DNA from: Manis javanica
Lineage: Eukaryota > Chordata > Mammalia > Pholidota > Manidae
Reading direction: 5' to 3'
DNA: 64,000 nucleotides
Assembly (NCBI RefSeq): GCF_040802235.1
Contig: NC_133163.1
Span: 39,948,501 to 40,012,500, forward strand
Every line of letters starts with the position of its first letter. Position 1 is the first letter of the stretch. Below, in pieces: positions 37,701 through 47,720 of the stretch. The position numbers and the translations under genes are program-made. The notes beneath the pieces are model-generated. The model had not been told where the DNA came from. It did no database searches and saw only the letters and a program-made list of their open reading frames with translations.

Positions 37701-40700
37701 TCTAAGGGGACTCCTTAAGGGGCATGAGGTTCTACTAATGGAGTCACTCAACTAGATGACATTGGGCTCTTTCTAGCTTAAAAGTTCTGTGAAATACCTT
37801 GGGTAAATATAATTACTCAGCATTCGCTTAATTTTTAAAAATTTTCTTAGACTATAGGCAGCAGCACAGGCCAGTCCTACAAGATGCCAACCAGTCGTTG
37901 TGTGCAGCTGATGTTAGTCAGCATGGCCAATGATTTGAAAGAAGTTTGGATTGCGGATCAACCTTTCTTGTTAATTGCATATTTGTGGCAGTATATGCCA
38001 ACCTGGGCCTGGTGGCTAACCAACAAATTGGGGAAGAAAAGGATTGAGAACTTTAAGAGTGGTGTGGTAAGACCAATTTATACATTTCTTAATACATATC
38101 TTGTAGGAAAATACGAAACTGTCTAGTCTTTATAAACCTTTCTTACTCTCTGCCAACCTCATGATATAAATACAAAAGATATAAAAAGTATTCCATCCTC
38201 TATGCATATCTGTAAATTTATAATAGATTACTACTGACTTGAAACTTTTCTGTAAGGTGCAATCAAAACAAGGGTTGCCATTTTTTCTTATACATTTACT
38301 GACTGGTGTATCAGAAACTGAATGCTGTTTCTCTAGTTTCTTGCCACAAGCTGCTAAGTGTCCTACAAGTCTCAGCTCTGGTGTCACCTCCTTGGGTTGA
38401 TACCTGATCTCTCCTCCCATTTCTCCCCAAGACAAGGTAAACCTCAACCCCATGCTTACCTTTGTCAAAGCACTTACTGCACTGTTAGACCAAAAGTGCT
38501 CCCTCTGGGTTGTACTGGTTTCTCTTGCCTCATTCTGGAAACACTGTGCACCTCTGAGATGTCCCAGTGTTCATGTCTGAGAAAATATGCTGATTACTTA
38601 TTTTTTCAAGCACTCATTCATACAGAAAATTGAGGAATATTATGAACTATTCCTGAGAAAATTGAGATCATTTAAAGAGTTCAGTGTATAAACAGCACAG
38701 GAAGTATGAGTTAATTAAAAAATTATGGATATGATTACGCAAAGAAAGGTTTTTTGATGTGGATGGATTTTATTGTTAAAATACTTATTTCAGTGATTAC
38801 TGCCTTCTTTTATAAGTACATTAGTAGGGATTCATGTATGAAGAGAATTGTAAACTGGGATCATACCGTATGAATTATCATATAACCTACCAGTATTTCA
38901 GCAATCCATGAAATGTTAAGACATTTAATTTGTTGCATCTTTTTGCAGGACTGTGAAAATGAATGTGAAAAAAACAAAATGCATACATAGAGACTTAAAA
39001 CTCGCTTGATACACTAACATGTCCAAGAGCTTATACAATCATGAAGGGAGCTATTCATTTTCTACCAAGTTGTAATGTGAACCATTTTGTTTTGGGCCAA
39101 ATCATTTACAAGTATTTGCTAATGGTGGACTTGGTTTGCTAGTGTGGGATGGTTCTAAAGGTAGAGCTTCATAAAATATTACACCTAAATTTTTAGTTTG
39201 TAGGACAGCTGATAAAGTGGTATTGTGCCCAGTGAGGGTTAAGAGTTGAGGGGGAAAGGCCACTTTACTAGAGAGGTGACAGAGCATCCTGGTTAAGAGC
39301 AGGGAGCCTGGTGCCAAGTTGCCTGTGTTGAAATACCAGCTTTACTTCATAACCTCATTCCATGGCCTTGGGCAGGTTACTGCTTTGTAAATCAGTATCC
39401 CTATTCTACAAATGGAGATGAATGGTGATAATAGCACCTAGTCAGGATTGGTACAGAGATTAAATGAGTATTCAGAAAGCTCTTAAAACACACAGGAGTG
39501 TTATGCTTATTAACTGTTAGCTGGTAATGCTTTTGTTTTGATGGTAGCAGGACACTCAGCTAAGAATAGTAAAGATCAAAGAGTTACATAAAAGGGCAGA
39601 GAGAGAATACATTTTTAGAAATAATTGTTTCAGAGGGAAAAGAGGGCCCAGGGGCCAGAGCTTCTGTCCCCGTTTAGCAGTTGTTCTTCCAAGAATGTCT
39701 GTAAGGTTATTTTGTCTTGTTTATAGAATATCAAACTGTAAAATAAAAACATTACTCAGTAAATCTAGCATTTGATTACATCTAGTCTTTGCTAAGAACA
39801 GTGGCCTTTCTCTTCCTACCACCAACTTTCATATATTGCTATTACTTGGTCTTATTACTTGTTTATGATAAACTGGGTTTCTTTTCATTTTCCAATACCA
39901 TTTCTGATACATAATACCTCATTCTTCACACAACATCATGGAAACTTTAAAAAATTGTTTTCACGTTTTTTTAACTTAATTCTCCCCTCCCTGTTTTCTT
40001 CCCCACCATTTTCTATTGTATATATCCATCTCCTTATTGAGATTTGTTTATAGGCATCTAAGTTAAAACAATGCCAGTTAATGTACTTGTTGATAATACG
40101 TGAATTTGCTTCTATTCTTTAGGTTACGAACATGGCCTGAACTTTATGAATCTATTATTTTTAGGGGTCAGGAATAATAGCTGCACTTAATATTGTGTTA
40201 CATATTTTTTTGTCTTAGTGCAAATTCTTGGAAGTGATAAATGTGTATCTTAGGAATTATTAAGTTACCTTGTTTTATTGTTTAAGCAATATACTAGAAA
40301 TTCACAAATCATTTTAGAGTTATTTGTCAAATATTTCAATTCTAAATATCCTGTTCATTTTATTTATTAAGGTAGATGAGTGTAGGCATGATATACTGAC
40401 CCAGAATAATAATGATAGAGATTTCAGCACTTAAAAAATGGCATTAATAGATGCTAACCAATGATATTTATACCAGACAGAGAAGATAATGATGCTATGC
40501 CATTGGAGATTTTGTATAGATCTAGAATTTTGGCTATGATTTTTATCTAATTTAAGTATTTGCCCAGGTTTTATAAGGATTATTAACAGTGAATCATAAT
40601 GCTGTAACTCCTGAAAACAGAAGAAATTAATTGTCAAAACTGGAGTAAATACAAGGAGGGACTGACTGATGTTACTATCACTGTGTTATAGGATGCAGAT

Positions 40701-40739
40701 TCTTCTTATTTTAAAATCTGGAAGACAAAACATGACTGA
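25575..40739 (+). CDS. DHRS7: DHRS7, dehydrogenase/reductase SDR family member 7 (whole coding span)
   Basis: Seven coding exons (25575-25707, 31320-31472, 33066-33172, 33604-33843, 36353-36475, 37851-38066, 40692-40739) join in frame to 1020 nt, which is 339 residues plus a stop, the length I know for human DHRS7. All introns are GT-AG. The protein has an N-terminal hydrophobic anchor (about 4-26), the cofactor motif TGASSGIG (56-63), NNGG (137-140), and the catalytic set N162, S190, Y203 and K207 of classical short-chain dehydrogenases. Family knowledge: an ER membrane NADPH-dependent reductase (SDR34C1) acting on steroids, retinal and other carbonyls. It has no disabling change, so it is a functional-looking gene. 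The neighbour PCNX4 is convergent. Confidence 0.96.
26190..26350 (-). repeat. MIR SINE remnant
   Basis: Antisense MIR core (gggaaactgaagttcaaaga, then gacccgcccaaagc) in intron 1. Confidence 0.55.
27645..27672. repeat. (AT)n microsatellite
   Basis: Short alternating TA tract within intron 1. Confidence 0.7.
28335..28460 (-). repeat. L2 LINE remnant
   Basis: The landmarks ctctgtgctgggcactgggg and ccctcacagagcccatattc are the complement of the L2 3' end. Confidence 0.65.
28590..28990 (+). repeat. CR1/L3 LINE remnant
   Basis: Has the order typical of mammalian L3: acagctgtcttcaaatcccc, then catgacagaagatgg, ttggaggtaatttg and ccttccaactctgagaatct at the 3' end. Ancient and non-coding. Confidence 0.6.
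29960..30185 (-). repeat. MIR SINE
   Basis: Antisense MIR with ttttagctcatttctcttaa, tattattaaccccattccc and gtagctgggatttgaacctt in order. Confidence 0.7.
31045..31215 (-). mobile_element. Old L1 3' fragment
   Basis: Starts accttattgagatataacga, the antisense L1M 3' end signature. It ends about 100 bp before exon 2 of DHRS7. Confidence 0.5.
31320..31472 (+). CDS. DHRS7: DHRS7 coding exon 2 (cofactor-binding)
   Basis: Residues 45-95 plus one base. It encodes [12 protein letters not shown], the Rossmann-fold glycine motif binding NADP(H), and the downstream [20 protein letters not shown] helix with the arginines that favour NADPH. The acceptor is caatag|AATGGG and the donor CTCG|gtaagt. Confidence 0.96.
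31473..33065 (+). other. DHRS7: DHRS7 intron 2
   Basis: A 1.6-kb intron with no recognised gene or confident repeat. T-rich runs lie at 31650-31690 and near 32770. Confidence 0.7.
33066..33172 (+). CDS. DHRS7: DHRS7 coding exon 3
   Basis: Completes residue 96 and runs to residue 131. It encodes the [11 protein letters not shown] strand, whose aspartate binds the adenine ring in classical SDRs, and the helix before it reaches the active-site strand. Acceptor tttag|AGAAT and donor GGTAAA|gtaagt. Confidence 0.95.
33604..33843 (+). CDS. DHRS7: DHRS7 coding exon 4 (catalytic)
   Basis: Residues 132-211. Holds NNGG (137-140), N162, S190 and the YxxxK catalytic pair Y203/K207. Phase 0 at both ends. 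The reading frame happens to stay open for about 95 bp past the donor CTTCGG|gtaagg, so the intronic extension is not coding. Confidence 0.97.
34558..34831 (-). mobile_element. Short 5'-truncated L1 3' UTR with TSD
   Basis: Antisense L1 3' UTR (gctcttatgaaggtttcaca, then tgtcttatcagtgtagtaag). Flanked by a slightly diverged duplication AAGGAGAyACAAT-TTT at about 34540-34556 and 34832-34848. Antisense to DHRS7, so its poly(A) signal is not exposed to the gene's transcript. Confidence 0.8.
35977..36152. mobile_element. Small hAT-type non-autonomous element
   Basis: Begins ctcagtgattctcagtg and ends gctgagaatgcctg: inverted termini of the cagtggttctca type found in MER5/MER20-like hAT-Charlie elements. 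About 175 bp, non-coding. A target-site duplication is not clear. Confidence 0.45.
36353..36475 (+). CDS. DHRS7: DHRS7 coding exon 5
   Basis: Residues 212-252. Contains [15 protein letters not shown]: the PG motif after the active site that shapes the cofactor nicotinamide pocket, and the start of the substrate-binding loop. Acceptor ctactag|GGTTTT and donor TCAAAG|gtaaac. Confidence 0.95.
36476..37850 (+). other. DHRS7: DHRS7 intron 5
   Basis: A 1.4-kb intron with one antisense L1 3' end at about 36640-36830 (tagttccagatgtacaacat). Nothing else is recognised. Confidence 0.7.
36640..36830 (-). mobile_element. L1 3' end fragment
   Basis: Antisense L1 3' end of the type that recurs at 13141 and 47075 (tttttactgacatgtagttg at about 36640; ccatacaaagttattacag at about 36762). 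Confidence 0.75.
37851..38066 (+). CDS. DHRS7: DHRS7 coding exon 6
   Basis: Residues 253-324: the C-terminal helices and the aromatic segment [20 protein letters not shown], which is close to the human protein and probably associates with the membrane. Acceptor ttcttag|ACTATA and donor GGTGTG|gtaaga. Confidence 0.95.
38067..40691 (+). other. DHRS7: DHRS7 intron 6 with possible alternative terminal exon
   Basis: A 2.6-kb intron. It contains a MIR (+) at about 39270-39520. At 38949 an acceptor-like tttttgcag is followed by a 13-codon open frame ending in TAG at 38988-38990, in phase with exon 6. Confidence 0.6.
39270..39520 (+). repeat. MIR SINE
   Basis: Sense MIR: catcctggttaagagcaggg, ggccttgggcaggttactgc, ccctattctacaaatggaga and ttaaatgagtattcagaaag in order. 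Confidence 0.8.
40692..40739 (+). CDS. DHRS7: DHRS7 coding exon 7 (C terminus)
   Basis: Encodes [15 protein letters not shown] and TGA (residues 325-339), essentially the human C terminus, after acceptor ttatag. Phase 0 matches exon 6 and brings the total to 339 residues. That is why I prefer it over the 38949 alternative. Confidence 0.93.
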   Translation, partial: DADSSYFKIWKTKHD

Positions 40740-40910
40740 AAGTGTACTTGGATTTTTCAAGCCATTGGAGGAAGAAATGGAAAACATGAAAACAACAATC
40801 TTCTTATATACTGAAGACTAATCTGTAATTTTACTTTTGGATACAACTTTCAACATGCAATAAATAATAAAAGATTGCTATGAATCTTGCAATAAAGATA
40901 TTAACATAAT
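40740..40910 (+). other. DHRS7: DHRS7 3' UTR with poly(A) signals
   Basis: AATAAA occurs at 40859-40864, 40866-40871 and 40891-40896, about 120-155 bp after the stop, giving a short 3' UTR. Which one is used cannot be told from sequence. Confidence 0.75.
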
Positions 40911-42849
40911 ATATTCTTGGATAAAAAGATCATTTAAAAATACTCTAGCATATATGCTTAAAATATAGGTTAACAGAATGCTACACAAAGAATAACAGTA
41001 ATCCATTTAACAACAATGTATGGAATATTACACAAAGCAGAGTGCTGGCTAATGAGCAGGTACAAAGAAGTATCTGAAACAGCTCTGCCTTCAAGGTGTG
41101 CACACTCTCTATAAACGACTGTAATTTGAAGCAGTAGGTAGGGTTCATAGCAGCCATAATTTATTACATTATTATTTATACATAATTTATATTATTACAT
41201 TATTTGTGTATCACCTATTATATGCCATTTGCTATACTGAGGTTCTTTGTATTAGTTAATTTATTTAATTAGCTCACTCAGGTACATGGTATCACCAGTC
41301 TCTGTAAATAAAGAAAGAGATGCCAAAACAAGTAGGTGTTACTTACCCAAGGTCACAGAGCCAGTAAAGTGAAGCCAGGATTAAACCCAGCTCAGGAAGA
41401 CTCCACTGGCAACTCCTTACTCTAGTTGTTAGGATTAATTTTACTTTAATTTTTAGCACCTTACAGTGGAAAATGTGTAGGCCACAATAGAAAATCTGCA
41501 AAATATTCCTTGATTATCTGCTGTCAAGAGAGGTGTAACAAAAGAACAGTTCTTAGAAGAAGTTCATAGTTTGGGTATAGCCAAAGTACCATAAAAATAA
41601 CCAGAACAGTTTCTGGGTAAGCTGGAGGCCACCCTGGTGGCTACCTGTGGGAAAGAAGGAAGGTGACATGGTGGAGGTAGACCATAGGACAGCAGGGAGA
41701 AGCAATAGAATAAATGAACACACAGCAACATGAACACATGCCAAGCGTGGTGATGAAGGAAGAAAGTAAATGAACTATTTGACAACTGTTTATATATATT
41801 TAAATTTATGTGCACAGAAGGTAGTGCTCATTTTATAAGAAAACATACGATAAGACATATATTAGACTTACTATAATGGTTGCTTAGGATGGAGAGGGTA
41901 GGGAGGGATGTAGTATGGGGCTAAACTAATAAACAGAAGGCTCTTGCATAACCAGTGATGAAAATGGGAATAATGATTATTGAATACCCTGCACCTGGGG
42001 TCAAAACAAAAAGATGAATTGTTGGACAATTATAGAATGCTACAAAATAACATGTAATGTGGCACCATACAGACCAAAAAAACAGTTCAGAAAAGGGGCC
42101 CATTTGCAAATAGAATAGTGTAGGAGCCATTCATGGAAAAAGCCATTCATGACTTGCACTGAACCTTGAAGGGGTGGAATTTAGATAGTAGATTGGAGTT
42201 CAAGACAATTGTTTTACTTATCATTGAGTCTCCAGTGCTCGGTATTGTGCTAGTCACAATATTGAGAGCATATAAACCAGGCATCCCTTAACTCCAGAAT
42301 GTCATGAGTGAAAAAGCAACAGAGATTGAAATGAAGGAAAAATGAGTTCAGCTTGCTTAATTACTCCAGCCAATAAAGGGAAGAAGAGACATAAATAAAA
42401 CGGTCTTTAAAAATTCATCTTTGTAGTGTTTTCCTATAGCATGTATAATTACAGGCCTTATCTGTGTAGAAAATCTCTTCCTTAATCTTTTTTGTTAGCA
42501 GCCCAAGATGGACAGAGCTTTTTGTCAAAGTTCATTTTGCCAAAGATAGTTAAGAGCTTTGAAACCAAGTGTTTTTAGTATTGACTTTTGGCACTGACAC
42601 CTCATTTCCTAATCATTATCTTGAATGGCCCTTTGAAAAAGGACAGAAATGGTGTATTCTATCAATGCTCAAAGTGAGCCATAGATGGGTGTTGCAATTT
42701 GACAGCTTGTGAGTCAGTGCAAGAGTTAACCAGTAGCTTTGGGGTTAGGCAGCTCAACTACTGGGCGTACCAGCAAGTCACGTGAGATCTGAGTCACAGT
42801 CGGTTTATTCAGAGGTAGATTAAATAAGCATCATCCTATTTTAACGCCT
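40911..42849. other. Gap between convergent genes, first part
   Basis: No gene recognised. It contains a MIR (-) at about 41205-41430; the rest is unassigned AT-rich sequence. Confidence 0.5.
41205..41430 (-). repeat. MIR SINE
   Basis: Antisense MIR: cacctattatatgccatttg, then cttacccaaggtcacagagc and gaagccaggattaaaccc. Confidence 0.75.
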
Positions 42850-43435
42850 TATACCTACGTATAGGTGATATATAATACACTACACATATTTAACATACAC
42901 AATTTGATACATTTGCATGTCCACATCTGTGAAACCATTACCACAATTGAGACTAAACATATCCATCAGCCCCAAAAGCTCCCTTGTGCCCCTTTGTGTT
43001 CCCTTGTACCCCATCCCAGGAAACCAATGACGTACTTTGTCACTATAGATTAGTTTGTATCTTCTAGAGTTTTATATAAATGAAATCATTCCATATACTG
43101 CTGGTGGGAATATAAAATAGTACAATTGATTTGAAAAATAGTTTGGTAAGTTTCTTAAAAAGATAAACATACACCTGCCATATGATCCAGCCATTCTAGT
43201 CCTCAGTATTTTCCCAAAAGAAATGAAAACCTGTCCACATAGACTTGTAAATGAATGTTCATGGCAGATTTTACATGGCAGTCCCTAACTGGCAACAACT
43301 TCAATGTCCAACAGCAGGCAAATAGCATAAACAAATTGTGGTAGATTCCATACAATGGAGTATTTATTACTCAGCAGAAAAGGGAACAAAACTGTTGACA
43401 CATGCAACATATATGCATCTAAAAATCAATAAGCT
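42850..43435 (-). mobile_element. Old L1 with 5' inversion
   Basis: 42850-43090 is antisense L1 3' UTR (ttgatacatttgcatgtcca). At about 43091 it flips to sense L1 (atactgctggtgggaatata, tacaatggagtatttattac). The structure parallels the younger one at 19110-21888. Confidence 0.6.
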
Positions 43436-43990
43436 AGAGCATCTGAGTCTGGTTATTTCTTTTTTCAGGAGATTTTAAATTACAAATTAATGGGGATAGG
43501 ATATCCAGATTGTCTATTTCATCTCAGTTGTTTGAGTTTTGGTAGGTTTTAGTAGCTCATGGCTTTCAAAAATTGGATCATTTCTTCTAAGTGGTCAAAT
43601 TTATGAATGTAAAGTTTGTAGTATTTTCTTATTTTTTTTAATGGCTGCTCAATTAGTAGTGATATTCATTATTTAATTTCTGATAGTAATGATTTGTCTT
43701 TTTTGTCAGTTTTTCTACAGGTTTATCAATTTTTTTTTCAAAGAACCAGTATTTTTTTTATCTCTATTTTGTTTTCAATTTCAATGATTTCTTCTCTTTA
43801 TTATTTCCCTCCTTTTGCTCACTTTGGGTTTATTTTGCTTTTTTCCCCTAGTTTCTTGAGGTAGGAACTTAAGTTATTATTTTGAGACCTTTCCTCATTT
43901 CTTTCTTTTTATAACCACATACTAATAAACATCTATGTTTCCCTTCTTAGCATCCCAACTGTTCATTCTAAGAGTATTTGCCATTGCTTC
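43436..43990 (-). mobile_element. Old L1 ORF2 fragment, antisense
   Basis: T-rich antisense ORF2 region (ttgtctatttcatctcagtt at about 43511, tttcaaagaaccagt at about 43737, ttttgttttcaatttcaat at about 43767). Broken in all frames. Confidence 0.65.
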
Positions 43991-44399
43991 ATAGAATTAT
44001 GGGGGGTGTGCTCTTCAGAAAAAAAAAAGAATAAGAAGCTCTAATTGGGAAGAAAGTCTCTTCAAAGATGCAGTGAAGTCAGAGAGAATGGGAAGGAAGG
44101 AATTCATTAAAGTGAGAATAGCAGGGAATGGCAGCTGCCTTGCAGGCAACAGAGAGCAAGGAAAAACAGGGAGGAAAAGGGAAGCTCATTGAACTCTGCT
44201 CAGCATAGGGCATATCCCTTGCCAGCTCCTAAAAGAGTCAACTGGTGTCCATTGTCCACCTGAATCTGCACTGCAAAGGAACTAAGTCCCTATCACCCCA
44301 GGACTTGGGGGAGCCGCAGAGCACTGGATGCAGTGAGATTATGCTCTGGGAACTTCCCAAATGCAAAGAAAAGAGATTTTCAGGCAGGCATGATCATAT

Positions 44400-45088
44400 A
44401 GCTGCAGGCCTGGCCAGGTCACCCAAACAACAGGAACTTGCAAGCCCAAATCAGAGCTCTCAGTAGCCCCTTCCTACTTATCTGGAGCAGCACAGAGACA
44501 GAGTGAAGTCTGGAGAACAGAATGAAACAGCAAAGTGACAAAGGCGCTCACCACTGGAAAAGCGCAGAGACAAAATTTAAGTTGCATAGTAAGAAGTCTT
44601 TATTTAAGGCAAAAAGTACACACACTAGAAGAAAGGGAAGTGTGGGGAACCTCAGGAGGCACACTTAAGGGTTTAGGGGTTGGGGTTTTATAGGGCTTTA
44701 TGGGTAGGAGTCAGCCTAAGGCATGATGTATACAGGTGATTTATAATTCCTTTGAAGTTTTGTCTTAAGAATAGGGTTATTTAGGTGACTGTTCGTTCAG
44801 ATCTCAGTATTCTTTATCCACAAAGCTTATTTACTTTTCAAAGGTCTATCTCCTATCCTAGTTACAAAGTTACTTAACTGATTAAGGGGCTGGAAGAAGA
44901 GGAAGAACACAGCATATCAATTAAGTTAAAGAATAAACTGGGCCTTTCTCTCAGGCTAGGTAGATTTTACAATGGCATGACCTTGTTCTATTTCCCTGTC
45001 CTACCTCATGAGGAAGGACACAGAAGTCCTTGATAGACAATCTTTGGCCTTGAAGGCCTGATCTAATTGGTACAATGAAGACATGGGC
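44400..45088 (-). mobile_element. Possible ERV LTR, interrupted by an env retroposon
   Basis: On the - strand, AATAAA (44604-44599) is followed by gacttcttactatgc and a C/T-rich stretch, as in the R-U5 part of LTRs. The element may continue beyond the inserted retroposon (46602 to about 46970). I could not identify the family or both ends. Confidence 0.3.
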
Positions 45089-45105
45089 TGCACTCTGATA
45101 CTTTT

Positions 45106-46584
45106 TTTTTTTTTTTTTTTTTTTTGAGAGGGCATCTCTCATATTTATTGATCAAATGGTTGTTAACAACAATAAAATTCAGTATAGGGGGGTCAATGCT
45201 CAATGTACAATCATTAATCCATCTCAAGCCTAATTCTCGTCAGTCTCCAATCTTCTGAAGCATAACGAACAAGTTCTTACATGGTGAACGAATTCTTACA
45301 GAGTGAATAAATTCTTACATGGTGAACAGTACAAGGGCATTCATCACAGAAACTTTCGGTTTTGATCATGCAATATGACCTATAAACCATCAGGTCAAAT
45401 ATGAATATTCATTTGATTTTTGTACTTGATTTATATGTTGATCCCACATTTCTCCTATTATTATTATTATTTTTATTTTTAATAAAATGCTGAAGTGGTA
45501 GGTAGATGCAAGATAAAGGTAGAAAACATAGTTTAGTGCTGTAAGAAGGCAAATGTAGATGATCAGATGATCAGGTGTGTGCCTATGGACTAAGTATTAA
45601 TCCAGGCTAGACAAGGGCAGCAAGACATCCACGGATGCAGAAGATTTCTCTCAAAGCAGGGGGGGTGAGGTTCTGAGCCTCACCTCTGTTGATCCCCAAA
45701 TTCTCACCTGATGGCCCCCCTGCGACTGTGCCTGTCTTAGGTTGTTCCTCCCTTGAGGAATCTTACCCGTCTCTGGCTAACCAGTCATCTTCCGGGGCCA
45801 TACAGGGAAATGTAAAGTTGGTAAGTGAGAGAGAAGCCATATTGTTTGCAAAGGTTAGCTTTTTACTTCTTTGCAGATTTATGCCCTGTGGCTTCTATGC
45901 CCAGCACTTGTCTCGAGGTATCTTTACCACCTGGAGGAATTATGATACTCGGTAAATTCGATATGAGGCACGAATTCTATTTAAGGTTTGTAATTAGGAA
46001 GGAAGAAGAAAAGCTATAGATGTAGCATATGAAGGAAACTTGGGAGGATTGATTATTTCTTTGACATATCTTCTTGTAGAGTACCTTAAGTATGTATAGG
46101 TTTTAAACTACTAACTAATTTGCACACACATATTAACATAATAGGAATACGGTGACATAAACAAAGCAAATCTATAATTACCAGCCATCTCCAGTGAAGC
46201 CAAGAAAACCATTTAGGCACCCTAGGCATTTGTGAAAATTTATCTATGATATGATGGATATTTTCCAACTGTACTTGAACCATCAGACAAATTAAAGCAG
46301 CCCATTTCTGGGATCTGTTCACATCCCATATGTTCTTTTAACCATAGATAGTCTATAGTCATGAGATTTTGGGGTGCTACAACTTGCACCCCTCCCAACT
46401 CCTGGTTGAGTTCCAACAGTACAGATCCAGTCAAATTCGTTGTCTCACTGTATGCACATGCCAGCCTAGACATCTCCCTCCTCCTTCTTATGGCAAGTCC
46501 AGGAGACGGTGGGCTGGATGCAGCCACAACCGCAGCATCGTCCGGATCCCTGTGGAGGCTTTTTGATGATCATCCCCCGGCACG
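45106..46584 (-). mobile_element. Retroviral env-derived retroposon, copy 2, with TSD and poly(A)
   Basis: Flanked by the exact 17-bp duplication TGCACTCTGATACTTTT (45089-45105 and 46585-46601). On the - strand it ends with AATAAA (45149-45144), 18 more bases and a long A tail (45125 down to 45106, running into the TSD). It is co-linear with the 3' part of copy 1 and is 5'-truncated at 46584, inside the env part. TSD, A tail and 5' truncation are the signature of L1-type target-primed insertion, not of proviral integration. Confidence 0.85.
46086..46550 (-). pseudogene. Env transmembrane-subunit remnant, copy 2, frameshifted
   Basis: The same TM-like region as 14268-14765, split between two frames (about 46086-46322 and 46240-46527) by a small deletion near 46280. 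It starts in the fusion-peptide-like stretch and ends near the tryptophan-rich/membrane region. Non-functional. Confidence 0.6.
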
Positions 46585-46601
46585 TGCACTCTGATACTTT
46601 T

Positions 46602-47074
46602 ATCTGGAGAATTATTTTTCATCTGGGGAATATCTGGACATCCCAAGACACTCCTAACCTCGGAAACTTCAACTACTGATTAACTCTGTGAGTCCCTTCT
46701 GGCTCTTTGGTAACACTATGAGTCCTTTTTAGTGGGCTTTACTGCCTTAATTCTCTCCACCCTTTCATGTCTGTCTTCTGCCTAACATAATGATTTTAAA
46801 TTAACCATTAAAAGATTAACTTCCAAGGTTATGATTCCCTGAAGCAAGAGTTAATACTGTTTTCCATTGAGATTTGAGATTTTAAAACTCAAGGTCAAAG
46901 AGGAAGATTTCATTATCCCTTTTTCTCTTAGATCTTATAATTTCTTTAATACCTAAGAAAGTAAAACAAATCCACACATATAAGTGCTTTTCCAAAGGGC
47001 AACCTTAGAAGAAGGATGTTTTAATATTTCTGTTGGTTACACTGATCATAGAATTAAGAAAATGCTTACTAATC
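46602..47074. other. Unassigned sequence, perhaps rest of the LTR-like element
   Basis: Contains gaatatctggacatcccaag and a pyrimidine-rich stretch. No frame or confident repeat assignment. Confidence 0.3.
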
Positions 47075-47720
47075 CTTTTTTTATTGCAGTATAATTAACA
47101 GTAACATATTAGTTTCAGGTGTACAACAATGATTTGCTATTTATGCATAATGTGAAATTATCATCACAATAAGTCTAGTTGATATGTCACACAGTTAAAA
47201 AATTTCTTGTGGTAAGAACTTTTTTTTTGTTTCAAATATATATATTGGTATCGTTAATGTACAATTACTTTAACAACATTATGGTTACTAGACTCCCCCT
47301 ATTTTCAAGTCCCCCCCACATACCCCATTACAGTCACTGTCCGTCAGCATAGTAAGATGTTATAGAATCACTACTTGTCTTCTCTTTATATACTGCCTTT
47401 CCCGTGTCCCCCCCATGTGCTAATTGTAATGCCCTGTTTTCCCCTTATCCTTCCCTTCCCACCCATCCTCCCTAGTCCCTTTCCCCTTGGTAACTGTTAG
47501 TCCATTTTTGGGTTCTGTGAGTCTGCTGCTGTTTTGTTCCTTCAGGTTTTTCTTTGTTCTTATACTCCCTTGCAGTAAGAACTTTAAAGATCTACTCTCT
47601 CAGTTAATAGTCTATCATTACCATGCTACATCTCCATGACTTATTTATTTATAACCAAGTCTGTACCTTTTGTTCCCCTTTACCATTTTGCTACTCCCTC
47701 CTCAATCTGTTCTCTTTATC
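47075..47720 (-). mobile_element. L1 3' end (host of a nested L1)
   Basis: Antisense L1 3' end starts ttttttattgcagtataatt at about 47079 and runs to 47222. It resumes after the nested insertion at 47575 (agatctactctctcagttaa) and ends near 47720. Confidence 0.75.
47223..47574 (-). mobile_element. Short L1 3' UTR nested in older L1, with TSD
   Basis: A T run, then the younger L1 3' UTR type (ggttactagactccccctat). Flanked by GTAAGAACTTT at 47212-47222 and 47575-47585. It shows directly that this L1 3' UTR subtype is younger than the ttagtttcaggtgtacaac subtype. Confidence 0.85.
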
